This document shows positions 30,557 to 40,469 of a DNA stretch of 64,000 nucleotides, in pieces (the first letter of the stretch is position 1; each line of letters opens with the position of its first letter). The position numbers and the translations under genes are program-made. Below the pieces are notes generated by a model. That model did not search any database, had not been told where the DNA came from, and was given only the letters and a program-made list of their open reading frames with translations. The stretch covers positions 310,001 to 374,000 of the forward strand of contig NZ_JABUKC010000002.1 in the NCBI RefSeq assembly GCF_014595885.1. The letters are read 5' to 3'. The DNA comes from Microcella alkalica. Its GTDB lineage: Bacteria > Actinomycetota > Actinomycetes > Actinomycetales > Microbacteriaceae.

Positions 30557-30563
30557 AGTCTCG

Positions 30564-30569
30564 AGTCTA
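30564..30569 (-). promoter_or_regulatory. -10 box (TAGACT) of map, leaderless
   Basis: Seven bases separate this minus-strand hexamer from the map ATG. Confidence 0.5.
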
Positions 30570-30589
30570 CCGAGCGAGGGGAGAGGCTC

Positions 30590-30775
30590 ATGGCCGACGA
30601 CCGCGAGCAGCAGTGGTGGTACAACCACCGCACCGGCGAGGTGGAGGAGGGGCCGCAGTCCCTCGGCTCCGACCGCGACGGCCCGTACGCGAGCCGCGAG
30701 GAGGCTGCTCGGGCCCCCGAGATCGCGCGCGAGAGAGCCCGCCGCTGGGCCGAGGAGGAGGCGCAGGAGCGCTGA
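30590..30775 (+). CDS. Small conserved protein of 61 residues (SPOR-like annotation in relatives)
   Basis: A very hydrophilic protein, [19 protein letters not shown], then a Gly/Asp segment ([19 protein letters not shown]) and a charged helix [15 protein letters not shown]. Similar short proteins beside map occur in Microbacteriaceae and are sometimes labelled SPOR domain proteins because of the YxTREEA-type pattern. No activity is known. GGGAGAGG just before the ATG is a strong ribosome binding site and, with a start 34 bases from the divergent map, supports it as a real gene. Confidence 0.7.
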   Translation: MADDREQQWWYNHRTGEVEEGPQSLGSDRDGPYASREEAARAPEIARERARRWAEEEAQER

Positions 30776-30785
30776 GCCGCCTGGC

Positions 30786-31637
30786 TCAGTTCGCGCGCTC
30801 CTGCAGCGCCTGCTCGGCCGTGTCGTCCTCGTACGAGTGCTCGGCGTCGGGGTAGGCGCCCGACTCGACGTCGGCGCGGTACGCGAGCGCAGCATCCTTC
30901 AGCACCTGCCGGAGGTTGGCGTACTGCTTCACGAACTTCGGCAGGCGGCCGCTCGTCAGCCCCGCCCAGTCGGTCCAGACGACGAGCTGGCCGTCGCAGT
31001 GCGGCCCCCCGCCGACCGAGATCGTGGGGATGCTCAGCGCCTCCGTCACGCGACGCGCGGCCTCGGCCGGCACCATCTCGAGCACGACCGCGAACGCCCC
31101 GGCCTCCTCGACGGCCTTCGCGTCGGCCAGCAGCAGCTCCGCGGCCTCGCCACGGCCCTGGATGACATGGCCGCCGAGCCCGTGCTCGCTCTGCGGCGTG
31201 AAGCCGATGTGGCCCATGACGGGGATGCCCGCCGAGACGATGCGCCGGATCTGCTCGGCCGAGCGGCGCCCGCCCTCGAGCTTGACGGCGTGCGCCCCCG
31301 TCTCCTTCATGAACCGGAACGCGGTGTGCAGAGCCTCGTCGGGCCCCGTCTCGTACGAGCCGAAGGGCATGTCGGCGACGACGAGCGCGCGCTTGACGCC
31401 GCGCACGACGCCGCGCGTGAGCGGGATCAGGTCGTCGATCGTGACCGGCAGGGTGGTGTCGTAGCCGAGCACGGTGTTGCCGGCCGAGTCGCCGACGAGC
31501 AGGAAGTCGATGCCGGCCTCGTCGAAGATCTGCGCCGTCAGCACGTCGTACGACGTCAGACCGGTGATCTTGATGCCCTGCTCCTTCGCGCGGGCGAAGT
31601 GCCGGGTGCGGACGCGCTTGAGTGCCTGCTCAGCCAT
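30786..31637 (-). CDS. panB: 3-methyl-2-oxobutanoate hydroxymethyltransferase
   Basis: A 283-residue enzyme of pantothenate (coenzyme A) synthesis that adds hydroxymethyl from methylene-tetrahydrofolate to 2-oxoisovalerate. Metal and substrate residues are in [53 protein letters not shown] and VVLEMVPAE. The C-terminus has an acidic tail. ATG 31637 is chosen because TAGGGT lies seven bases upstream, giving a leaderless message; the longer start falls inside that -10 box. It is transcribed in line with nadE, 30 bases downstream of the nadE stop. Confidence 0.95.
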   Translation of the reverse strand: MAEQALKRVRTRHFARAKEQGIKITGLTSYDVLTAQIFDEAGIDFLLVGDSAGNTVLGYDTTLPVTIDDLIPLTRGVVRGVKRALVVADMPFGSYETGPDEALHTAFRFMKETGAHAVKLEGGRRSAEQIRRIVSAGIPVMGHIGFTPQSEHGLGGHVIQGRGEAAELLLADAKAVEEAGAFAVVLEMVPAEAARRVTEALSIPTISVGGGPHCDGQLVVWTDWAGLTSGRLPKFVKQYANLRQVLKDAALAYRADVESGAYPDAEHSYEDDTAEQALQERAN

Positions 31638-31644
31638 GCGCACC

Positions 31645-31650
31645 ACCCTA
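31645..31650 (-). promoter_or_regulatory. -10 box (TAGGGT) of panB, leaderless
   Basis: Seven bases from the panB ATG on the minus strand. Confidence 0.5.
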
Positions 31651-31667
31651 GACCCGGGGGATGCGCG

Positions 31668-33407
31668 TCACTCGGTCGGCCGGTACGTGATCGGCAGGCG
31701 CCGGTCGCGACCGAACGCCATGCCCGAGATCTTGGGCCCGATCGCGCCCTGGCGGCGCTTCCACTCGGCGCGATCGACGAGGCCCGTGATGCGGTGCACG
31801 AGGTCGTGGTCGTAGCCCAGCCCGACGATGTCGTCCTTGCCGAGGTGGCGCGTGATGTAGGCCTCGAGCACGGCGTCGAGCAGCTCGTACGGCGGCAGCG
31901 AGTCTTGGTCGACCTGGCCGGGGCGCAGCTCGGCGCTCGGCGGCTTCGCGATCGAGTTCTCCGGGATCGGCGGCGTCTCGCCGCGCGAGCCGGCGTGCTC
32001 GTTGCGCCAGCGGGCAAGCTCCCACACGAGCGTCTTCGGCACGTCCTTGATGGGGGCGAACCCGCCGACCGAGTCGCCGTAGATCGTCGAGTAGCCGACC
32101 GCGAGCTCGGTCTTGTTGCCCGTCGTCAGCACGAGGTGCCCGTGCATGTTCGACAGCCCCATGAGGATGATCGCCCGGATGCGCGCCTGCAGGTTCTCGG
32201 CAGCGACGCCGTCGAGCGCGAGCTGCGTCTCGACGGGCGCGACGAGGTCGGCGATCGGCTCCACCGAGTACTGCAGGCCGAGGCGCTCGGCGAGGTCGTC
32301 GGCGTCGGAGCGGCTGTGGTCGCTGCTCCACCGGCTCGGCATGCTCACGCCGTGCACCCGGTCGGCGCCGAGCGCGTCGGCGGCGATCGCCGCGCACACG
32401 GCCGAGTCGATGCCGCCCGAGAGCCCCAGGATCACCGAGCGGAAGCCGTTCTTCTCCACGTAGTCGCGCACGCCCGTGACGAGCGCGGTCCAGATCTGCT
32501 CGCGGTCGTCGGGCAGCTCGGCGACGTCGCGCGGCAGGGCGGGCAGGTCGGGGGCGGCGGATGCTGCGCTCGCGATCGCGACGCGGGCGACGGCCGGCGG
32601 CAGCGGCGTGTCGGTGGCGGCCTCGGCATCCACGTCGACGACGAGCAGGTGCTCCCGGAACTGGGGCGCACGGGCCAGGATCGTGCCGGAGCCGTCGACG
32701 ACGACGCTGTCGCCGTCGAACACGAGGTCGTCCTGCCCGCCGACGATGTTGACGTAGGCGACGACGGTGTCGGTCTCGACCGCGCGGCGCGTGACGAGCG
32801 GCAGCCGCACCTCGTCCTTGTCGCGCTCGAACGGCGAGGCGTTGATGACGACGAGCAGGCCGGCGTCGGCCTCGAGCACGCGGCCGACCGGGCCGCCGTC
32901 GCGCCACAGGTCCTCGCAGACGATGAGGGCGACGTCGATGTCGCGGATGCGCAGCACGAGCAGCTCGTCGCCCGGGATGAACACCCGGTACTCGTCGAAC
33001 ACCGAGTAGTTCGGCAGGTGGTGCTTGGCGTAGCGGGCGACCACCTCGCCCCGGTGGAGGACGCTCGCGACGTTCTGCGCGATCGCGGTCGGCGCGTTCG
33101 ACGTGCCGAGCTCGCGCGGGGCGTGCGGGCCGTCGGGGTGGCCGACGATGACGACGAGCTCGCCGAGGCCCTCGGCGTCGAGCCGAGTCGCGAGCTCGCC
33201 GACGGCGCGCGTCGCGGCGGCCAGGAACGAGGGGCGCGAGGCGAGGTCCTCGATGGGGTAGCCGGTGAGCGCCATCTCGCCGAGCGCGAGCAGATCGGCT
33301 CCCGCGGCGTGAGCCTCGCGGGCCGCGGCGAGCACCTGCTCGGCGTTGCCGCGGAGGTCTCCGACGGTGGGGTTCGACTGGCCGAGAGCCAAGCGGAGAC
33401 GGGGCAT
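31668..33407 (-). CDS. nadE: Glutamine-dependent NAD+ synthetase
   Basis: A 579-residue two-domain enzyme making NAD from nicotinate adenine dinucleotide. The N-terminal nitrilase-type glutaminase domain (about 1-270) has its Glu-Lys-Cys triad: Glu44 in ALGEMALTGY, Lys in YAKHHLPNY and Cys in ALIVCEDLW. The C-terminal synthetase domain has the ATP loop LGLSGGIDSAVCA near residue 320. An ammonia tunnel is expected between them. The length fits the bacterial two-domain class, shorter than the M. tuberculosis enzyme. A leaderless start is indicated by TAGGCT seven bases upstream. It is divergent from glnA2, 56 bases apart. Confidence 0.95.
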   Translation of the reverse strand: MPRLRLALGQSNPTVGDLRGNAEQVLAAAREAHAAGADLLALGEMALTGYPIEDLASRPSFLAAATRAVGELATRLDAEGLGELVVIVGHPDGPHAPRELGTSNAPTAIAQNVASVLHRGEVVARYAKHHLPNYSVFDEYRVFIPGDELLVLRIRDIDVALIVCEDLWRDGGPVGRVLEADAGLLVVINASPFERDKDEVRLPLVTRRAVETDTVVAYVNIVGGQDDLVFDGDSVVVDGSGTILARAPQFREHLLVVDVDAEAATDTPLPPAVARVAIASAASAAPDLPALPRDVAELPDDREQIWTALVTGVRDYVEKNGFRSVILGLSGGIDSAVCAAIAADALGADRVHGVSMPSRWSSDHSRSDADDLAERLGLQYSVEPIADLVAPVETQLALDGVAAENLQARIRAIILMGLSNMHGHLVLTTGNKTELAVGYSTIYGDSVGGFAPIKDVPKTLVWELARWRNEHAGSRGETPPIPENSIAKPPSAELRPGQVDQDSLPPYELLDAVLEAYITRHLGKDDIVGLGYDHDLVHRITGLVDRAEWKRRQGAIGPKISGMAFGRDRRLPITYRPTE

Positions 33408-33414
33408 AGCCGGT

Positions 33415-33420
33415 AGCCTA
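33415..33420 (-). promoter_or_regulatory. -10 box (TAGGCT) of nadE, leaderless
   Basis: Seven bases from the nadE ATG on the minus strand, in the short divergent gap to glnA2. Confidence 0.5.
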
Positions 33421-33463
33421 ACGCTGGGCCCTGGGGCCCCTTCCGCCGGTCAGAGAGGGCTTC

Positions 33464-34801
33464 ATGGACAAGCAGCGCGACTTCGTTCTCCGCACGATCG
33501 AGGAGCGCGGCGTGAAGTTCGTGCGGCTGTGGTTCACCGACGTCGTCGGCACCCTCAAGATGGTCGCGGTCGCCCCGGCCGAGGTCGAGGGAGCCTTCGC
33601 CGAGGGGCTCGGCTTCGACGGCTCGGCGATCGAGGGCTTCTCGCGCGCCTACGAGGCCGACGTGCTCGCGCACCCCGACCCGACGACCTTCCAGATCCTG
33701 CCGTGGCGCGGCGAGGTCGACCCGACCGCGCGCATGTTCTGCGACATCACGACGCCCGACGGTCAGCCCGCCGCCGCCGACCCGCGCCACGTGCTGAAGC
33801 GCACGCTCGCGAAGGCCGCCGAGCGCGGCTTCACCTTCTACACGCACCCCGAGATCGAGTTCTACCTGCTGAAGAGCAGCAAGTACGGCCCCGAGGGCCC
33901 GCAGCCGGTCGACGCCGCCGGCTACTTCGACAACGTGCCAGGCGGCACGGCGCACGACTTCCGGCGCCGCGCGGTGCGCATGCTGGAGGATCTCGGCATC
34001 TCGGTGGAGTTCAGCCACCACGAGGCCGGCCCCGGCCAGAACGAGATCGATCTGCGCTACGCCGACGCCCTCACGACGGCCGACAACATCATGACCTTCC
34101 GCACCGTCGTGAAGGAGGTCGCGATCGAGCAGGGCGTCTACGCCACGTTCATGCCCAAGCCGCTGGCCGCGCACCCCGGTTCGGGCATGCACACGCACCT
34201 GTCGCTCTTCGAGGGCGACACGAACGCCTTCTTCGACCCCGCCGGCCAGTACCAGCTGTCGAAGATCGGCCGGCAGTTCGCCGCGGGCCTGCTGAAGCAC
34301 GCGCCGGAGATCACCGCCGTCACCAACCAGTTCGTCAACTCCTACAAGCGACTGTGGACGGGCGACGAGGCCCCCAGCTACGTCACGTGGGGCCACAACA
34401 ACCGCTCGGCCCTCGTGCGCGTGCCGCTCTACAAGCCCGGCAAGGGCCAGAGCGCCCGCGTCGAGTACCGCGGTATGGATTCGGCGGCGAACCCCTACCT
34501 CGCCTTCTCGCTGCTGCTCGCCGCGGGCCTGAAGGGCATCGAAGAGGGCTACGAGCTGCCGCCCGAGGCAGAGAACACCGTCTGGGAGCTCAGCGAGACC
34601 GAGCGCCGCGCCCTCGGCTACCAGCCGCTACCCTCGAGCCTCGACCGCGCCCTGGGTCTCATGGAGGAGAGCGAGCTCGTAGCCGAGACCCTCGGCGAAC
34701 AGGTCTTCAACTACGTGCTGCTCAACAAGCGCCGCGACTGGGCCGCCTACCGCGCGCAGGTGACGCCCTACGAGCTCGACAGCAACCTGGAGATCCTGTA
34801 G
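33464..34801 (+). CDS. glnA2: Glutamine synthetase, class I, GlnA2 type (no adenylylation site)
   Basis: A 445-residue synthetase of the GSI-alpha subgroup. Core motifs: FDGSAIEGFSR, THPEIEFYLL, EAGPGQNEIDLRYADAL, MPKPLAAHPGSGMHTHLSL, VTWGHNNRSALVRVP and YRGMDSAANPYLAFS. At the place where adenylylated enzymes have a Tyr (LYELPPEE-type loop), this protein reads TVWELSETE, so it should escape control by the neighbouring GlnE. It may use glutamate plus ammonia, or a related gamma-glutamyl substrate, as some GlnA2-like enzymes do. GAGAGG precedes the ATG. glnE follows 28 bases downstream, probably in one operon. Confidence 0.92.
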   Translation: MDKQRDFVLRTIEERGVKFVRLWFTDVVGTLKMVAVAPAEVEGAFAEGLGFDGSAIEGFSRAYEADVLAHPDPTTFQILPWRGEVDPTARMFCDITTPDGQPAAADPRHVLKRTLAKAAERGFTFYTHPEIEFYLLKSSKYGPEGPQPVDAAGYFDNVPGGTAHDFRRRAVRMLEDLGISVEFSHHEAGPGQNEIDLRYADALTTADNIMTFRTVVKEVAIEQGVYATFMPKPLAAHPGSGMHTHLSLFEGDTNAFFDPAGQYQLSKIGRQFAAGLLKHAPEITAVTNQFVNSYKRLWTGDEAPSYVTWGHNNRSALVRVPLYKPGKGQSARVEYRGMDSAANPYLAFSLLLAAGLKGIEEGYELPPEAENTVWELSETERRALGYQPLPSSLDRALGLMEESELVAETLGEQVFNYVLLNKRRDWAAYRAQVTPYELDSNLEIL

Positions 34802-34829
34802 CCGAGCCCCACCGCGCCGCCACCACGCC

Positions 34830-37748
34830 ATGCCCTCCTCACCGCTGAGCCTCTCCGCGCTCGCGCGTCTGGGCTTCACCGAGCTCAGCGCGGCGCGCGA
34901 GGCGCTCGGCGGCTACGAGCCGCACCTCGAGGCCTTCGGGCTCGCCGCCGACCCTGATCGCGCGTTGCGGTGGCTGCGGCGCCTGCACGAGCAGCATGAG
35001 GATGCCGTGGTCGCCGTCCTCGCCGACGAGGGCTGGACGCGGCGCCTGCTCCGCGCGCTCGGCGCGAGCGACGGCCTGGCCGAGTTCCTCCGCCGCCGTC
35101 CCGGCGAGCTCACGGCGCTGCGCGACGCGCTGCCCGAGCCCCTGACGGCGCAGGGGTACCGCGACGACCTGCGCGCGGCGGTCGCCCGGCACGAGGGCGA
35201 TGCCGCCGTCGTCGCCCTGCGCGTGCGCTACCGCCACCACCTGCTGCGACTCTCGGTGTGGGATCTCGAGCACCCCGACCCGCTCGAGGCGATGCCGCGC
35301 GTCGGTGCGGCCCTCGCCGATCTCGCCGGCGCCGCGCTCGACGCCTCGCTCGAGCTCGCGCGCCGCGCGAGCACGTTCCCCGCCGACGACGTCGCCCGCA
35401 CGCGACTCGCGATCATCGGCATGGGCAAGTGCGGGGCGAGCGAGCTCAACTACCTCAGCGACGTCGACGTGATCTACGTCGCCGAGGGCGCCTCCGGCCT
35501 GGAGACGGCGCGGGCCGTGGAGATCGCGACGCGACTGGCGCAGGCGACGGCGAGAGGCATCCAGGAGCCGGCGGTCGAGCCGGGGCTGTGGGAGGTCGAC
35601 GCGAACCTGCGACCCGAGGGCAAGGACGGCGCACTCGTGCGCTCGCTTGACTCGCACCGCGCCTACTACGAGCGCTGGGCGAAGGACTGGGAGTTCCAGG
35701 CGCTGCTGAAGGCGCGGCCGGTCGCGGGCGATCTCGAGCTCGGCGACGACTACCTCGCGATCGTCTCGCCCCTGGTCTGGCAGAGCTCGCAGCGGGCGGG
35801 GTTCGTCGAGTCGGTGCAGGCGATGCGCGAGCGGGTGACGGCGCACATCCCCGCCGACGAGGTGGATGTCCAGCTCAAGCTCGGCCCGGGAGGGCTGCGC
35901 GACGTCGAGTTCACCATCCAGCTGCTGCAGCTCGTGCACGGCCACCTCGACGACTCGGTCCGCGAGTGCTCGACGATCGCCGCCCTCGCCGCCCTCGCCG
36001 AGCGCGGGTACATCGGGCGGGCCGAAGCGGCCGAGTTCTCCAGCGACTACCGGCTGCTGCGCGTCATCGAGCACCGACTGCAACTCGACGCGCTGCGGCG
36101 CACGCACCTCATGCCGCGCGACCCCGAGCGACTGCGCGTCATCGCCCGCGCGACCGGGCTCGTCGCCACCGCCGACGAGCTCACGGCGCGCTGGCAGCAG
36201 ACCAAGCTCGCCGTGCGCAGCCTGCACGAGCGGCTCTTCTACCGGCCGCTGCTCTCGGCCGTCGCGGCGCTGCCGGAGGAGGGCTTCGCGCTCACGAGCG
36301 AGCAGGCCGAGGCGCGACTGCGCGCGATCGGCTTCGTCGACCCGCGCGGCGCCCTGCATCACATCGCCGCGCTCACCTCGGGCGTCTCGCGCAGCGCGCA
36401 GATCCAGCGCACGCTGCTGCCGGTCATCCTGCAGTGGCTCGCCGACGGCGCCGACCCCGACTACGGTCTGCTCGCCTTTCGGAGGCTCAGCGACGACCTG
36501 GGTGAGGCGTACTGGTTCCTGCGCATGCTGCGCGACTCCAGCGGTGCGGCGCAGCGGCTCACGAGCGTGCTCGCGTCGTCGCGCTACGTCGGCGGGCTGT
36601 TCGAGCGGATCCCCGAGGGCGCTGCGTGGCTCGAGAACGAGGAGGAGCTGCGCCCGCGACCGCTTGCGGCCCTGCTGGAGGAGACCCGCGCGACGCTTGC
36701 GCGGCACGACGGAGACGCTGAGGTCGCCGCGAAGGCGCTGCGGACCGCCCGCCGCCGGGAGGTGCTGCGCACGGCCCTCGCGGGCATCCTCGACATCATC
36801 ACGGTCGACGAGCTCGGGCCCGCGCTCAGCGACATCACGACGACGTACCTCACAGGCGCGCTCGAGCTCGCGCGGCGTGACGCCGACGGCATCGAGTTCG
36901 CCATCGTCGGCATGGGGCGCTACGGCGGGAGCGAACTCGGCTTCGGCTCCGACGCCGACGTCATGTACGTCTACCGCGACGTCGGGGCGGCGGAACGCGC
37001 GCAGCAGCGCGCCGAGCATGTCGTGCGCGAGCTCGTGCGCCTGACCGAAGACCTGCGCCTGCCCTTCGAGCTCGATGCGGGCCTGCGGCCCGAGGGCCGG
37101 AACGGTGTTATCGTGCGCTCGCTCGAGTCGTACCGGGCGTACTACGCGCGCTGGTCCCTCACGTGGGAGGCGCAGGCCCTGCTGCGCGCGAGCGTCGTCG
37201 CGGGCGACGGCGCCCTCGCGGCCGACTTCACCGAGCTCGCCGACGGCGTGCGCTACCCCGAGGCACTGAGCGAGGCGGATGCCCGTGAGGTGCGCCGCAT
37301 CAAGGCTCGCGTCGAATCGGAGCGGCTGCCGCAGGCCGCCGACCCCGCGCGCCACCTCAAGCTCGGCCGCGGTTCGCTGAGCGACGTCGAGTGGTTCGTG
37401 CAGCTGCTGCAGCTGCAGCACGCGGCGCGGCACCCCGGTCTGCGCACGACGTCGACCCTCGGGGCCCTTGCCGCCGCCGTCGATGCCGGGCTCGTCGCCG
37501 AGACCGATGCGGCTCGACTCCGCGACGCATGGCTCATCGCCTCGCGAGCCCGATCGGCGATCACGCTGTGGAGTGCCAAGACCGCCGACGTGCTGCCCAC
37601 CGACCGGCGGCAGCTCGACGGCGTCGCCCGCCTCATGCGCTACGGCGCCGGGGGAGCCACCCGGCTCGAGGAGGACTACCTGCGCACCACGCGGCTCGCC
37701 CGCCAGGTGTTTGAGCGCGGCTTCTACGGTGCCGCGCCCGGCGCCTGA
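34830..37748 (+). CDS. glnE: Bifunctional glutamine synthetase adenylyltransferase/adenylyl-removing enzyme
   Basis: A 972-residue enzyme with two nucleotidyltransferase domains. The N-terminal (deadenylylating) domain has GMGKCGASELNYLSDVDVIY near residue 197. The C-terminal (adenylylating) domain has GMGRYGGSELGFGSDADVMY near residue 694. Both keep the DxD metal pair. Linker helices include DANLRPEGKDGALVRSL and DAGLRPEGRNGVIVRSL, duplicated segments that betray the internal duplication. Its target should be the Tyr402-bearing GlnA encoded convergently at 37881-39305, not GlnA2. A strong hairpin separates the two ends. Confidence 0.95.
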   Translation: MPSSPLSLSALARLGFTELSAAREALGGYEPHLEAFGLAADPDRALRWLRRLHEQHEDAVVAVLADEGWTRRLLRALGASDGLAEFLRRRPGELTALRDALPEPLTAQGYRDDLRAAVARHEGDAAVVALRVRYRHHLLRLSVWDLEHPDPLEAMPRVGAALADLAGAALDASLELARRASTFPADDVARTRLAIIGMGKCGASELNYLSDVDVIYVAEGASGLETARAVEIATRLAQATARGIQEPAVEPGLWEVDANLRPEGKDGALVRSLDSHRAYYERWAKDWEFQALLKARPVAGDLELGDDYLAIVSPLVWQSSQRAGFVESVQAMRERVTAHIPADEVDVQLKLGPGGLRDVEFTIQLLQLVHGHLDDSVRECSTIAALAALAERGYIGRAEAAEFSSDYRLLRVIEHRLQLDALRRTHLMPRDPERLRVIARATGLVATADELTARWQQTKLAVRSLHERLFYRPLLSAVAALPEEGFALTSEQAEARLRAIGFVDPRGALHHIAALTSGVSRSAQIQRTLLPVILQWLADGADPDYGLLAFRRLSDDLGEAYWFLRMLRDSSGAAQRLTSVLASSRYVGGLFERIPEGAAWLENEEELRPRPLAALLEETRATLARHDGDAEVAAKALRTARRREVLRTALAGILDIITVDELGPALSDITTTYLTGALELARRDADGIEFAIVGMGRYGGSELGFGSDADVMYVYRDVGAAERAQQRAEHVVRELVRLTEDLRLPFELDAGLRPEGRNGVIVRSLESYRAYYARWSLTWEAQALLRASVVAGDGALAADFTELADGVRYPEALSEADAREVRRIKARVESERLPQAADPARHLKLGRGSLSDVEWFVQLLQLQHAARHPGLRTTSTLGALAAAVDAGLVAETDAARLRDAWLIASRARSAITLWSAKTADVLPTDRRQLDGVARLMRYGAGGATRLEEDYLRTTRLARQVFERGFYGAAPGA

Positions 37749-37815
37749 GGACGCGCGGCTCGACGGGCGACGGGCTCGCGCCGGGCATCCGCCCCTCGAC
37801 GCCCCGGAGACGCCG

Positions 37816-37852
37816 CGAGGGCCGCACCCGCGCGAAGCGGACGCGGCCCTCG
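37816..37852. terminator. Bidirectional terminator between glnE and glnA
   Basis: CGAGGGCCGC (37816-37825) and GCGGCCCTCG (37843-37852) form a perfect 10-bp stem with a 17-base loop, placed between the converging glnE and glnA stop codons. Confidence 0.7.
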
Positions 37853-37880
37853 GGCGCTGTGGTGGCGGTGCGGGGCGCGC

Positions 37881-39305
37881 CTAGACCGAGAAGTACAGCT
37901 CGTACTCGAACGGGTGCGGGCGCTGCGCGAACGGCAGGAGCTCCTTCTCGCGCTTGTAGTCGATCCAGGTCTCGATGAGGTCCTTCGTGAACACGCCGCC
38001 CGCGAGCAGGAAGTCGTGATCGTTCTCGAGGGCCCGCAGCGACTCCTCGAGCGAGGAGGGCGCCTGGGGGATCGTCTTGGCCTCCTCCGGGGGCAGCTCG
38101 TAGAGGTCCTTGTCGACCGGCTCGTGCGGCTCGATCTTGTTGAGGATGCCGTCGATGCCGGCCATCATCTGCGCCGCGAAGGCCAGGTACGGGTTGCTCG
38201 CGGCGTCGGGGGTGCGGAACTCGATGCGCTTGGCCTTCGGGTTCGTGCCCGTGATCGGGATGCGGATCGCCGCCGAGCGGTTGCCCGCCGAGTAGACGAG
38301 GTTCGTCGGCGCCTCGAAGCCGGGGATCAGGCGGCGGTAGGAGTTGACCGAGGGGTTCGTGAACGCCATGACCGAGGGGGCGTGCTTGAGCAGGCCGCCG
38401 ATGTACCAGCGAGCGATGTCCGACAGGCCGCCGTAGCCGGCCTCGTCGTAGAACAGCGGCTTGCCGTCGTTCCACAGCGACTGGTGGGTGTGCATGCCCG
38501 AGCCGTTGTCGCCCATGAGCGGCTTCGGCATGAAGGTGGCGACGCGGCCCCACTCGAGCGCGGTGTTCTTGACGATGTACTTGAACTTCAGGATGTCGTC
38601 GGCGGCGTGCACCATCGTGTCGAACTTGTAGTTGATCTCGCCCTGACCGGCGGTGCCGACCTCGTGGTGGCTGCGCTCGACCTGCAGGCCCACCTCCATG
38701 AGCTTCATGACGATGTCGTCGCGCATGTCGGCGTGCTGGTCGACCGGCGAGACGGGGAAGTAGCCGCCCTTGAAGGGGGTCTTGTTGGCGAGGTTGCCGC
38801 CCTCCTCGACGCGACCGGTGTTCCAGGCGGCCTCGTTCGAGTCGACCTCGTAGAAGCTCTTGTTCTGCTTCACCTCGTAGCGCACGTCGTCGAAGATGTA
38901 GAACTCCGCCTCGGGGGCGAAGAAGGCGGTGTCGGCGATGCCGGTCGAGGCGAGGAACTTCTCGGCCTTCTTGGCCACCTGGCGCGGGTCGCGGCCGTAG
39001 ATCTCGCCGTTGCGGGGGTTGTAGATGTCGAAGAGCATCACGAGCGTGCGCTCGGTGCGGAACGGGTCGACGAAGGCGGTGGAGACGTCCGGGATGAGCT
39101 GGAGGTCCGACTCGTGGATCGACTGGAAGCCGCGGATCGACGAGCCGTCGAAGAGCTGCCCGACGGTGAAGAAGTCCTCGTCCACGCTCGCGGCCGGGAT
39201 GTTGAAGTGCTGCTGCACGCCGGGCAGGTCGGTGAAGCGGATGTCGAGGAACTTGACGTCCGTGTCCTTGATGAACTTCAGGACCTCGGAAGAGTCACGG
39301 AACAT
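37881..39305 (-). CDS. glnA: Glutamine synthetase, class I beta, adenylylation-controlled
   Basis: A 474-residue main glutamine synthetase. Core motifs: [77 protein letters not shown] and [14 protein letters not shown]. The adenylylation tyrosine is Tyr402 in [12 protein letters not shown], so GlnE can shut it off. The ATG at 39305 has GGAGA seven to eleven bases upstream. Transcription is almost certainly under GlnR: four correctly spaced GlnR half-boxes occupy 39376-39413, 71-108 bases before the start codon. Confidence 0.97.
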   Translation of the reverse strand: MFRDSSEVLKFIKDTDVKFLDIRFTDLPGVQQHFNIPAASVDEDFFTVGQLFDGSSIRGFQSIHESDLQLIPDVSTAFVDPFRTERTLVMLFDIYNPRNGEIYGRDPRQVAKKAEKFLASTGIADTAFFAPEAEFYIFDDVRYEVKQNKSFYEVDSNEAAWNTGRVEEGGNLANKTPFKGGYFPVSPVDQHADMRDDIVMKLMEVGLQVERSHHEVGTAGQGEINYKFDTMVHAADDILKFKYIVKNTALEWGRVATFMPKPLMGDNGSGMHTHQSLWNDGKPLFYDEAGYGGLSDIARWYIGGLLKHAPSVMAFTNPSVNSYRRLIPGFEAPTNLVYSAGNRSAAIRIPITGTNPKAKRIEFRTPDAASNPYLAFAAQMMAGIDGILNKIEPHEPVDKDLYELPPEEAKTIPQAPSSLEESLRALENDHDFLLAGGVFTKDLIETWIDYKREKELLPFAQRPHPFEYELYFSV

Positions 39306-39375
39306 GCGATGGTCTCCATGGGTTGGGTTGCCGAGCGGCTGCGAGCGCAACCGTGACCGACGTTACGGCGCAGGC

Positions 39376-39413
39376 GTTTCCCTGCGGTGTCCCGATTGTT
39401 TCGAGGATGTTAC
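39376..39413 (-). promoter_or_regulatory. GlnR operator of glnA (four half-boxes)
   Basis: On the minus strand the order is GTAAC (39413-39409), six bases, GAAAC (39402-39398), six bases, GACAC (39391-39387), six bases, GAAAC (39380-39376). This matches the actinobacterial GlnR pattern gTnAC-n6-GaAAC-n6-GtnAC-n6-GaAAC with only one deviation (GACAC for GTNAC). Placement upstream of glnA suits activation under nitrogen limitation. Confidence 0.8.
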
Positions 39414-39449
39414 GCCGGCCCGGGTGTCGTTCGAGCAGCGAACGGATGC

Positions 39450-40469
39450 TCAGCCGACGGCCTGGGCGAAGCCGGCGCTCGGCTCCGCGAGCCCGCGCAG
39501 GGCATCCGGGATCTCACGCCCCTTGGCGACCATCGACTGCGCCCACAGCCGGCCCGCGCGATAGCTGGACCGCACGAGGGGGCCGGCCAGCACCCCGAGG
39601 AACCCGATCTCCTCCGCCTCCGCCTTGAGTTCGACGAACTCCTGCGGCTTGACCCAGCGGTCGATCGGGTGGTGGCGCGGCGTCGGCCGCAGGTACTGGG
39701 TGATCGTGATGATGTCGGTGCCCGCGGCGTGCAGGTCGCGCAGCGCCTGGCTGACCTCCTCGCGCGTCTCGCCCATGCCGAGGATGAGGTTCGACTTCGT
39801 GATGAGTCCGAAGTCGCGGGCCTGCGTGATGACGTCGAGCGAGCGCTCGTACCGGAACGCCGGCCGGATGCGCTTGAAGATGCGCGGCACCGTCTCGACG
39901 TTATGGGCGAAAACCTCCGGCCGCGACTCGAAGACCTCGCGCAGCAGCGCCGGATCGCCGTTGAAGTCGGTGGCCAGGATCTCCACGCCCGTGCCGGGGT
40001 TGAGCTCGTGGATGAGCCGCACGGTCTCGGCGTGCAGCCAGGCGCCGCCGTCGGGCAGGTCGTCGCGCGCGACGCCCGTGACGGTCGCGTAGCGCAGGTT
40101 CATCTCGCGCACGCTCTCGGCCACGCGACGCGGCTCGTCGGTGTCATAGTCGGCGGGCTTGCCGGTGTCGATCTGGCAGAAGTCGCAGCGGCGCGTGCAC
40201 TGGCTGCCGCCGATGAGGAAGGTGGCCTCGCGGTCCTCCCAGCACTCGTAGATGTTGGGGCAGCCGGCCTCCTGGCACACGGTGTGCAGCTGCTTCTCGC
40301 CGACGAGCTGGCGCAGGCCCGTGTACTCGGGGCCCATCTTCGCCCGCGTCTTGATCCACTCGGGCTTCTTCTCGATGGGGGTCTGCGCGTTGCGCACCTC
40401 GAGGCGCAGCAGCTTGCGGCCCTCGCCGGGGTGGGTGGGGCTCGTGGTGGTCGGGTCGAGCGCGGTCAT
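39450..40469 (-). CDS. lipA: Lipoyl synthase
   Basis: A 339-residue radical SAM enzyme inserting two sulfurs into protein-bound octanoyl groups. The radical SAM cluster ligands are in [13 protein letters not shown]. The sacrificial auxiliary cluster ligands are in [30 protein letters not shown] and [11 protein letters not shown] near the C-terminus are family marks, the latter holding the Arg-Ser-Ser-Tyr end motif. ATG 40469 overlaps the lipB stop (ATGA), so the genes are coupled. Products serve the E2 protein at 44085-45614. Longer readings upstream run through lipB out of frame. Confidence 0.96.
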   Translation of the reverse strand: MTALDPTTTSPTHPGEGRKLLRLEVRNAQTPIEKKPEWIKTRAKMGPEYTGLRQLVGEKQLHTVCQEAGCPNIYECWEDREATFLIGGSQCTRRCDFCQIDTGKPADYDTDEPRRVAESVREMNLRYATVTGVARDDLPDGGAWLHAETVRLIHELNPGTGVEILATDFNGDPALLREVFESRPEVFAHNVETVPRIFKRIRPAFRYERSLDVITQARDFGLITKSNLILGMGETREEVSQALRDLHAAGTDIITITQYLRPTPRHHPIDRWVKPQEFVELKAEAEEIGFLGVLAGPLVRSSYRAGRLWAQSMVAKGREIPDALRGLAEPSAGFAQAVG

